This document shows positions 5,940 to 11,137 of a DNA stretch of 11,137 nucleotides, piece after piece. The translations under genes were made by a program, and so were the position numbers. This stretch comes from Bacteroidota bacterium. Lineage in GTDB: Bacteria > Bacteroidota > Bacteroidia > Bacteroidales > PUMT01. Numbering within the stretch: position 1 is the stretch's first letter; each line of letters opens with the position of its first letter. The stretch spans positions 1 through 11,137 of the forward strand of contig PWPZ01000244.1 of NCBI GenBank assembly GCA_003556985.1, read 5' to 3'. The notes under the pieces are model-generated. The model had not been told where the DNA came from, did no database searches, and worked only from the letters and a program-made list of their open reading frames with translations.

Positions 5940-7544
5940 TCAGAAGGGAAAATCTTCAAAATCCACTTCCTGATCCACAGCCTGGGTTTCAGGCCTGTCG
6001 GCAATTTTGTGCCGTCTGTTTCCGTCGACGTATATTGCCCTGTAGGGACGGGTGGGACAAATGTATTCGCATGCTCCGCAACCAATGCAGGTGTCCTCAT
6101 TTACTTCCGGTATGGTAAGCTCACCGATATAGGGAACCATATCACAGGCCCTGGTAGGGCAATGTTCGGAGCAGGCACCACAGGAAGTATTATCAGTATA
6201 AACAACACAATTCTCTCTTTCGAACTTCACCACACCGATCTGGGTAACATGTTTATCATCGCGGGTAAGGGGCAGTATGGCTCCGGTGGGACAAACCTCA
6301 CCGCAGGCCGTACAGTCGAAATTACAGAATCCTGCGTGAAAATCCATCCGCGGCTGAAGCAGTCCGCCGACCCCATATTCCAGAAGAGAAGGCTGCAAAA
6401 CATGGGTCGGACAAACACCCACACAAAGAGTACATGCGGTACAGGCCTTGTTGAAGTGATCCAATGACCGTGAACCCGGAGGTGATACTGCAGGAAAATC
6501 CCTGTCTTCCGGAATTTTTGTATCCTGCTCAGGCTCCGGTATATCGCTGTCGGTAGCCCTGGAAAAGCGGTTAATTCCAAAAAACATCACAAGCGCGCTG
6601 AGCAGGAAATTACGTTTTGACTTATCATTACCGGCACCGGTATCGGATTCACGGGAAGGCTGTCCGGCAGCCTCCGGTAGCTCCTTCCGGTGGTCCGTTG
6701 AATATTTAATGGCATTATCGGGGCATATGGAAAGACAATTGTAACATGCAACACAACGGGAAAAATCTATTTCCGATTCCCTGAAATTTATACAGGAGGA
6801 TTTGCAAACCGGGTTACAGCGCCCGCACATGGTACAGGATTTTTCATCGATAAAAATACGAAATGCAGAAAACCTGGATGCATATCCCAGCAAGGTACCA
6901 ACCGGACAAACGGTATTACAGTATAGCCGTCCGTTTTTGTATGCCATTCCTACAACCAATCCCAGGAGAAGCAGCGGAAATAACATTATTTCCCATCTTA
7001 TGGACGGCTCGCTTACGGGAAACAAAGTATATATACCTCTCGTAGTTAAGAATGAAGCGAACCAGTTATTGACTTCCACCGTAGCGGGCCGGACAAAGTA
7101 AGTGATAAACCGGCCGAAATTGCTGTAGGGATCAAGGAGGGTAAGTATCACAATACTGCCGAAAAGAAGAAAGATAACGGTGAGGGCAAGCAATGAGTAA
7201 CGCAGTATATTGTGAGGCCGGGCATATTTATAGGGCCGTCTCTTCTTGCGCAGTTTTATGGAAAGCCATGAAATTACATCCTGAAATATGCCCAGGGGAC
7301 AAATGGTTGAACAATATACTCGCCCGAAAAGGGCTGTTAATATCAAAACAAAAATAAATCCGGTTGCAACCAGGGCAAACCCCTGAAGTATCCTGATAAC
7401 TGATGGTCCGAACTGAAAATAAAGAAAGGAGGTTATGAATCCTTCCGAAAACTCATGCCGGAAATCAATAAAAATAAGGGTTGCAACAATCAGGAAAAAC
7501 AGGGAGATAATAACCCTTAAAGGTTTAAGATGTTTTGCTTGCAT
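5940..7544 (-). CDS. Polytopic multi-cluster 4Fe-4S protein, NapH-like domain fused to NapG/MauM-like ferredoxin
   Basis: Likely membrane electron-transfer protein. ATG 7544 gives 534 residues; an in-frame TTG at 7592 would add 16 unlikely ones. Four membrane segments lie at about 9-28, 49-74, 113-137 and 184-202. Two CxxxCP motifs, YCSTICP (C78, C82) and YCNTVCP (C209, C213), are the hallmark of NapH/NosR/RdxA-type membrane ferredoxins. Two 4Fe-4S motifs follow (C237/240/243/247 and C264/267/270/274). A charged linker leads to SKRNFL (309-314) plus a short hydrophobic run, resembling a Lys-Arg Tat signal inside the protein. Four more cysteine clusters resemble NapG/MauM: from C368, from C407, from C446/455 and from C486. 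NapH and NapG are normally separate proteins, so this reads as a fusion. The donor, acceptor and pathway are unknown. The upstream DUF362 gene probably belongs to the same unit. Confidence 0.85.
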   Translation of the reverse strand: MQAKHLKPLRVIISLFFLIVATLIFIDFRHEFSEGFITSFLYFQFGPSVIRILQGFALVATGFIFVLILTALFGRVYCSTICPLGIFQDVISWLSIKLRKKRRPYKYARPHNILRYSLLALTVIFLLFGSIVILTLLDPYSNFGRFITYFVRPATVEVNNWFASFLTTRGIYTLFPVSEPSIRWEIMLFPLLLLGLVVGMAYKNGRLYCNTVCPVGTLLGYASRFSAFRIFIDEKSCTMCGRCNPVCKSSCINFRESEIDFSRCVACYNCLSICPDNAIKYSTDHRKELPEAAGQPSRESDTGAGNDKSKRNFLLSALVMFFGINRFSRATDSDIPEPEQDTKIPEDRDFPAVSPPGSRSLDHFNKACTACTLCVGVCPTHVLQPSLLEYGVGGLLQPRMDFHAGFCNFDCTACGEVCPTGAILPLTRDDKHVTQIGVVKFERENCVVYTDNTSCGACSEHCPTRACDMVPYIGELTIPEVNEDTCIGCGACEYICPTRPYRAIYVDGNRRHKIADRPETQAVDQEVDFEDFPF

Positions 7545-7566
7545 ATAAATAGTAATTAAATCTAAA

Positions 7567-7596
7567 TAAACATAACGTTGCTTTATAAACAACGAA
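7567..7596 (-). promoter_or_regulatory. Weak candidate promoter for the 4Fe-4S gene
   Basis: On the minus strand TATGTTTA (7567-7574) matches seven of eight positions of the Bacteroidota -7 element TAnnTTTG. TTCG (7593-7596), 18 bases upstream, matches three of four positions of the -33 TTTG. It sits about 23 bases before the ATG and just after the hairpin at 7597-7628. Such matches are frequent in A/T-rich DNA, so support is slim. Confidence 0.25.
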
Positions 7597-7628
7597 CCCT
7601 GCCAGGATCAGTAAACCTGATGGCAGGG
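7597..7628 (-). terminator. Hairpin between DUF362 and 4Fe-4S genes, possible terminator or processing site
   Basis: CCCTGCC (7597-7603) pairs with GGCAGGG (7622-7628) and ATCAG (7607-7611) with CTGAT (7617-7621), with a three-base bulge and a TAAAC loop: twelve base pairs in all. On the minus strand it is followed by TTCGTTGTTT, only a poor T-tract. It may be a weak terminator, making downstream expression lower, or an RNA-processing or stability element. Confidence 0.5.
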
Positions 7629-7660
7629 ATTTAAAATGCCGGCAAATGGGTCAATAGTGA

Positions 7661-8608
7661 CTATACTACAATTCTGTGAATAGACTGATTCTCAAGTTCC
7701 ATGTTGCCTACACCCATTTCATGGGCAATCCTTATATGGTCGATCTGGGCAGGTGTTGCACCGAATAATCTTGCGGCAGCTGTATCGGCCGCTACCATAT
7801 CGGGAGATATAATCAGGGATTTCATCAAGACTATATCATCTTCCGACACTCCTCTCGGACCGTTTTGCAACATTACCCGGTAGGCATCCACAATATTCAG
7901 ATCAGGTTTCCTGAAAGTGCCGAAATCGGCAATACATTGCTGCAGGTTATTCCTGTGCCACCAGCGCCTGTCCCATATAATTCCCATAAGATTCTTAAGG
8001 GAAATAGTGATCTGGGCTCCACCATGGTGTTTGAGAACAGGGATATTGATAAAGACATCGGTTTCCTGAACAAGATGATGAACTTTTCCTTCCTTAAGCT
8101 GCCTTCCCCCCGGAACTGTTATATCCCGGTAAAGGCTTTCATCATTACCGGGACGTATTGTGCCCCCGGCCGCATTAACCGCGGCTTCTATTCCGCTGTT
8201 CTGGTAGCTCCTTCGCCAGTTGTCGCAGGTATGATCGAAAACAACAACCTCCCTGGCTCCGGCTTCAAAACAGTGTTCAATAACTCTTTTAACAAGTCCA
8301 GGGTTTGTATTGGCACCTCTTTCAGGTATAACATCCCACCCTATATTTGGCTTTACAAGAACTGACTGGCCCGGTTTCACATATGATTCCATTCCGCCCA
8401 TAGCCTCTATAGCCTTATCAAACATCTCTTCAGGCTCTCCGCCACGGGCCGCAACCAGGTCATAGGGGCCCTGATTGTCATTAAACCCGGCACCAAACAT
8501 TTTATTGTACCCCGTAAATGATAATGAAGCACCGGTAACGATTCCGGCACCAACAGATTTCATTAAAAAATCACGTCTTTTCATTTTTTTAATTTTTTTT
8601 AAGGCCAT
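7661..8608 (-). CDS. Tat-exported DUF362 domain protein
   Basis: A 315-residue protein with a twin-arginine signal at the N-terminus: KRRDFLMKS (10-18), then a weakly hydrophobic stretch (about 19-32). It should therefore be exported folded to the periplasm or membrane surface. The mature part matches the DUF362 style: VLVKPNIGW (83-91), VVVFDHTCDNWRRSY (about 121-135), FINIPVLKHHGG (186-197), SLKNLMGI (203-210) and DLNIVDAYRVM (236-246). Only three cysteines occur (C113, C128, C225), so it has no ferredoxin cluster of its own. The biochemical role of the family is not known to me. ATG 8608 is used; ATG 8584 (MKRRDFLM...) is equally plausible, since the extra residues are only the Lys-rich ALKKIKK. 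The gene is followed by a multi-cluster iron-sulfur protein in the same direction, which suggests a joint redox function (inference). Confidence 0.88.
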   Translation of the reverse strand: MALKKIKKMKRRDFLMKSVGAGIVTGASLSFTGYNKMFGAGFNDNQGPYDLVAARGGEPEEMFDKAIEAMGGMESYVKPGQSVLVKPNIGWDVIPERGANTNPGLVKRVIEHCFEAGAREVVVFDHTCDNWRRSYQNSGIEAAVNAAGGTIRPGNDESLYRDITVPGGRQLKEGKVHHLVQETDVFINIPVLKHHGGAQITISLKNLMGIIWDRRWWHRNNLQQCIADFGTFRKPDLNIVDAYRVMLQNGPRGVSEDDIVLMKSLIISPDMVAADTAAARLFGATPAQIDHIRIAHEMGVGNMELENQSIHRIVV

Positions 8609-8667
8609 ATTTAAACTCGTACATAATTATGAGCTGTGCAAAATAGTTTTCCGGCCTTTTGAATCAG

Positions 8668-8699
8668 CAAATATATAATATAATGCCCGTTTTCGTAAA
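8668..8699 (-). promoter_or_regulatory. Candidate Bacteroidota-type promoter for the DUF362 gene
   Basis: On the minus strand TATATTTG (8668-8675) fits TAnnTTTG exactly. TTTA (8696-8699) lies 20 bases upstream where the -33 TTTG is expected, with one mismatch. The start would be near 8661, giving a leader of about 50 bases before ATG 8608. Confidence 0.5.
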
Positions 8700-8791
8700 T
8701 GCCAGCTATGGTTTTAATTAAGTTCTGCATTAATTCCACAGCAGCGTTAACTTTTAAAACCTATAAAACGGCCAAATATTTAAATAATATC

Positions 8792-8799
8792 TAATTTTG
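8792..8799 (+). promoter_or_regulatory. Candidate -7 element for the wbqC-like gene
   Basis: TAATTTTG fits TAnnTTTG exactly and lies about 90 bases before the ATG at 8887. No TTTG is found at the expected -33 distance, so the promoter call is weak. Confidence 0.3.
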
Positions 8800-8857
8800 A
8801 TATGTAAATATACGCAAAGGTTTTTTTGAAGGAAAACCAGAACTTTTTATTTAACAA

Positions 8858-8871
8858 TTATTTGCAAATAA
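8858..8871 (+). promoter_or_regulatory. Perfect 14-base palindrome upstream of the wbqC-like gene
   Basis: TTATTTGCAAATAA is its own reverse complement and ends 15 bases before the ATG. It is bracketed by a direct repeat AACAATT (8853-8859 and 8870-8876). It could be an operator for a dimeric regulator or chance in A/T-rich DNA. No regulator gene is adjacent. Confidence 0.25.
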
Positions 8872-8886
8872 CAATTTTTTAAGCCA

Positions 8887-9546
8887 ATGGAGACTTCGCC
8901 CGACTGTGTATTGCTTACAACCGCCTACTTCCCTCCTGTTGAGTATTTCATCCTGGTGGCCGCTTACGGCAGGGCATTGATAGAAAGACATGAAAACTAT
9001 ACCAAGCAAAGTTATCGTAACCGATGCAATATATTATCAGCCAATGGTTTACTGTCTTTAACCATACCGGTAAAAAGATACAGGGGCATAAAAACGCCAA
9101 TTATTGATGTAAAGCCGGACAACAGCTACAACTGGCAAAAGCTGCACAGGATATCAATTGAATCAGCCTACCGGTCGGCCCCGTTTTATGAATTCTATAT
9201 AGATGATATAATGCCGTTTTTAGAATCAGAATATAATTCACTATTTAGGCTTAATACTGACATTTTAAACAAAACACTTGAAGTGCTCGACATCAATGCT
9301 TTATGCAATCACACAGAGAATTTCACAAAGATTCCTCCGGCGGGGTGCGCCGACAAGAGGGATGCCATCCATCCAAAAAGAAAAGATCCTGACCTAATGA
9401 ACGCCATAGAACAACTGCAATACACTCAAGTGTTTCAGAACAGATGGGGATTCGTTCCGGGACTCAGCATACTCGACCTTTTATTCAATGCAGGTCCGGA
9501 TTCAGGACGCTTGCTGGAAAAAGCCGCATTAACAATCAGACAATAA
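8887..9546 (+). CDS. WbqC-like family protein
   Basis: A 219-residue soluble protein with no signal peptide or membrane segment. Hallmarks of the WbqC-like family are the N-terminal AYFPPVEYF (13-21), ENYTKQSYRNRCNILSANG (about 36-54) with LSLTIPVKR following, YNWQKLHRISIESAYRSAPF, and the C-terminal RWGFVPGLSILDLLFNAGP. The family is found in O-antigen and other surface-polysaccharide loci, but its reaction is not established to my knowledge. In many Bacteroidota, as I recall, it lies close to lepB and dapB. Here the minus-strand DUF362/iron-sulfur pair comes between. The ATG at 8887 has no Shine-Dalgarno and follows an A/T-rich leader. Assignment to the family is good; the function is unknown. 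Confidence 0.85.
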   Translation: METSPDCVLLTTAYFPPVEYFILVAAYGRALIERHENYTKQSYRNRCNILSANGLLSLTIPVKRYRGIKTPIIDVKPDNSYNWQKLHRISIESAYRSAPFYEFYIDDIMPFLESEYNSLFRLNTDILNKTLEVLDINALCNHTENFTKIPPAGCADKRDAIHPKRKDPDLMNAIEQLQYTQVFQNRWGFVPGLSILDLLFNAGPDSGRLLEKAALTIRQ

Positions 9547-9586
9547 GTTGAATTTCTTAACCGGACATCCTTTCAGGCCAGACCGC

Positions 9587-9606
9587 CAGGACGTTGCGCG
9601 TTAAAA
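9587..9606 (+). repeat. Degenerate REP-like copy
   Basis: CAGGACGTTGCGCGTTAAAA resembles the 3' part of the intact repeats (CAGGGCGTTGCCACGTTTAAAA region), with two missing bases and two substitutions. It is likely an older decayed copy. Confidence 0.45.
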
Positions 9607-9642
9607 TATTAATGGTGATTACAAATTTTTTGATGATTACAG

Positions 9643-9676
9643 GACAAGGCCTTCAGGGCGTTGCCACGTTTAAAAG
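9643..9676 (+). repeat. REP-like intergenic repeat, copy 1
   Basis: A 34-base unit with core CCTTCAGGGCGTTGCCACG, repeated at 9717-9750 with two mismatches. The core can fold as GGC-GTT-GCC or as GCC-TTCAG-GGC. The style resembles REP-type palindromic repeats mobilised by Y1-transposases. No transposase is in this window. Confidence 0.75.
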
Positions 9677-9716
9677 AATTAGATGAATCAGCTGACCAGG
9701 GCGACGCGAATCCTGA

Positions 9717-9750
9717 GACAAAGCCTTCAGGGCGTTGCCACGTTCAAAAG
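9717..9750 (+). repeat. REP-like intergenic repeat, copy 2
   Basis: Second copy in direct orientation, 74 bases after copy 1, identical over a 22-base core (9723-9744). The 40-base interval contains a degenerate fragment CCAGGGCGACGCG (about 9697-9709). Confidence 0.75.
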
Positions 9751-9785
9751 GGTGCGTGCATTTGAGAATAACTAATGGTAACTGA

Positions 9786-9835
9786 TAAAAATAATTCGGA
9801 TCTGACGGTATAGGGTGCCGCCAGATCCGAATTAT
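9786..9835 (-). terminator. Long-stem terminator of the outer-membrane protein gene
   Basis: ATAATTCGGATCTG (9791-9804) pairs perfectly with 9822-9835. After one A/C mismatch an inner stem CGGTA (9806-9810) pairs with TGCCG (9816-9820), one pair being G-T, around a TAGGG loop. On the minus strand TTTT (9787-9790) follows directly. It sits 34 bases past the stop of the minus-strand gene. On the plus strand an A-run follows instead, so it should act mainly leftward. Confidence 0.8.
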
Positions 9836-9869
9836 AAAATGGTATATGTAAGATTATGTCAATCCTGAA

Positions 9870-11137
9870 TTAAAACCTGATACCGGCAGTGATAAGCAGC
9901 CGGTCATTTGTGAAACTTCCCCTTGCCGCCTCCATTTCCATTCCGGGCACCTGATCATAAAGGAAATAATTCATATCCTGCATGGTTCTGACGAATGCCA
10001 GATCGATGTAAAAATTTCTTTCCCGGAATCCGAAACCACCGGAGTAGGCGGTATGGCCGGCATCTTCGTTTAACTGGCCGGAAGCGAACGGACTGCCATA
10101 TATCGCATAGCCACCCCTTAACATAAACTGACCTAAACGGAGTTCCACGCCACCCTTAAGATTTTCTGTTGCCCGGTAAACATTCTGAATAACCTGATTA
10201 TCCTCATAAAAATCATAGCCTCCGTCTGTTTCCCTCAGTCTCATAGCAGTATAGTCAATATACTCATAATCAAGGCTGATAACACCAAGCTGGCCGGGAA
10301 GCATCAGACCTACCCCGCCGATAAACCTGAAAGGTGTGGTAAGTGAATAATCCTTTACCCGGGGACCAATGGGATTATCATTAGGGGTGGTCGGAACTGC
10401 ATTGTGATAGGAGCCAGGAGGGAAATCGGCTGCAAACCATGACTCCATCTCATGGCTCCATTCGTCTGTAAGGTTGTAAAAAGTAGGCAGATGCACAGAA
10501 GCGCCAAGCCTTAGCATGTCAACTGGCGTGTATATAGCTCCGGCTTTAAAAGTGTATCCGGTTCCGGAAGTGTTCATGCTTCTTCTGAACCTGAATTCTT
10601 CAAAATAGTACTCATCGAGATCACCTATATTGGTTTCGGTATAGTTCGAATTCCTGGTATAGTCAACTGTTTCAATTCCGAAAGTAGCACCAAGATAAAA
10701 TCTGTGGTCAAAATTTGCACCGAAAGAAAACAACCATTCACCGGTATTTCCGCTGGTGCTGATAATTTCACGCTGCCTCGTTCCAAGGGGAACAAGCGGG
10801 AAATAGGATGCAGCATCTTCCGGATCGCTATCTATAACATAGGTATCATAGGCCAGCCTTTCCCAGAAAGGGTCCAAACCGGCAGGATCAAAACCCTCGG
10901 CATTCAGCCAGAAATAATCGGCCATTGAGCTATGGGGGTTTACACCTTCAATAATCTGACGCCGGTTGAAATCATTATGACGATGGTAGCCCAACCCGAA
11001 ATTGGTACCTACCAGTCCGCTTTCACTGTTACGGTTAAAGCTGGCAATAAATCCCAGGTTATTCAGTCCCATACTGTAATCGCTTTCGGTACGCCGGTCG
11101 CCGTAAAAGGTTGTGGCAGCATCATCCATAGTGAATG
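9870..11137 (-). CDS. Outer-membrane beta-barrel protein, FadL/OmpP1-like (N-terminus outside window)
   Basis: Reading leftward, the frame is open to the right edge; about 421 residues are visible and the first ATG (11129) is probably internal. Alternating aromatic/glycine strands give a beta-barrel: FGLGYHRHNDF, WLFSFGANFDHRFYLGATFG, GYTFKAGAIYTPVDMLRLGASVHLPT, FRFIGGVGLMLPGQLGVISLDYEYIDY, VELRLGQFMLRGGYAIYG and GGFGFRERNFYIDLAFVR. The chain ends in LLITAGIRF, a C-terminal aromatic barrel-assembly signal. The YTPVDMLRLGASVHLPT and GGVELRLGQFMLRGGYAIYGSPF sections are characteristic of the OmpP1/FadL/TodX-type proteins of Bacteroidota, which carry hydrophobic substrates across the outer membrane. 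The actual substrate cannot be told. The signal peptide and N-terminal plug are not visible. A strong terminator follows the stop. Confidence 0.82.
   Translation of the reverse strand, partial: FTMDDAATTFYGDRRTESDYSMGLNNLGFIASFNRNSESGLVGTNFGLGYHRHNDFNRRQIIEGVNPHSSMADYFWLNAEGFDPAGLDPFWERLAYDTYVIDSDPEDAASYFPLVPLGTRQREIISTSGNTGEWLFSFGANFDHRFYLGATFGIETVDYTRNSNYTETNIGDLDEYYFEEFRFRRSMNTSGTGYTFKAGAIYTPVDMLRLGASVHLPTFYNLTDEWSHEMESWFAADFPPGSYHNAVPTTPNDNPIGPRVKDYSLTTPFRFIGGVGLMLPGQLGVISLDYEYIDYTAMRLRETDGGYDFYEDNQVIQNVYRATENLKGGVELRLGQFMLRGGYAIYGSPFASGQLNEDAGHTAYSGGFGFRERNFYIDLAFVRTMQDMNYFLYDQVPGMEMEAARGSFTNDRLLITAGIRF

Larger units (their letters stand above)
9547..9790. other. Non-coding stretch with REP-like repeats
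   Basis: With the hairpin that follows, the space between wbqC and the outer-membrane protein gene is 323 bases. No ORF with protein-like character is seen. Its content is two 34-base repeats, at least one degenerate copy, a short direct repeat TGATTACA (9616-9623 and 9634-9641) and the downstream hairpin. Confidence 0.6.

Noticed and set aside
5907..6467. A 186-codon plus-strand open frame opposite the iron-sulfur gene.
   Set aside because: It overlaps the end of lepB and lies antisense to cysteine-cluster codons of a well-supported protein. Its translation shows no recognisable domain, so it is a shadow frame.
7865..8365. A 166-codon plus-strand open frame opposite the DUF362 gene.
   Set aside because: It is entirely antisense to conserved DUF362 motifs, with no start signals and no protein-like features.
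9643..9750. Two repeats of 34 bases with a 40-base interval look like a minimal CRISPR array.
   Set aside because: Only two full copies with mismatches, a degenerate copy at a different spacing, a repeat fragment inside the interval, and no cas gene nearby. REP-like repeats explain it better.

Overview
The window looks like chromosome from a Bacteroidota member, probably of the Bacteroidales/Marinilabiliales kind. Four things point there: the gene order thrS-infC-rpmI-rplT followed by dapB and two long signal peptidases; start codons that almost all lack a Shine-Dalgarno sequence and sit in A/T-rich leaders; TAnnTTTG-type -7 promoter elements; and a FadL/OmpP1-like outer-membrane protein. This assignment is inferred from gene content and protein style, not from a database match.

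Layout. Positions 1-2213 (+) hold a translation operon: the 3' part of thrS, infC with a non-standard ATA start and a strong Shine-Dalgarno, rpmI, rplT, and a clear intrinsic terminator. A 170-base leader follows, holding a possible 21-codon mini-ORF and a possible pseudoknot. Then come dapB (lysine/diaminopimelate synthesis) and two tandem, catalytically intact, unusually long type I signal peptidases (2384-5937, +). The second lepB meets a minus-strand gene tail to tail with 2 bases between the stop codons.

The minus-strand pair (5940-8608) is a Tat-exported DUF362 protein followed by a polytopic iron-sulfur protein. The latter reads as a NapH-like membrane ferredoxin fused to a NapG/MauM-like multi-cluster ferredoxin, with a degenerate Tat-like motif (KRNFL) plus a hydrophobic stretch at the junction. 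It looks like a small envelope electron-transfer module and is the most interesting protein-level feature here. The pair lies between lepB and a plus-strand wbqC-like gene (8887-9546). Beyond wbqC, a 323-base non-coding stretch carries two 34-base REP-like repeats, degenerate further copies, and a 45-base near-perfect hairpin that serves as the minus-strand terminator of the FadL/OmpP1-like outer-membrane protein. That gene runs off the right edge.

How they fit together. The left half is housekeeping: protein synthesis, the cell-wall precursor pathway and secretion. The right half concerns the envelope: Tat-exported and membrane redox proteins, a surface-polysaccharide-associated family and an outer-membrane transporter. 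No rRNA, tRNA, CRISPR array, transposase or phage gene was seen.
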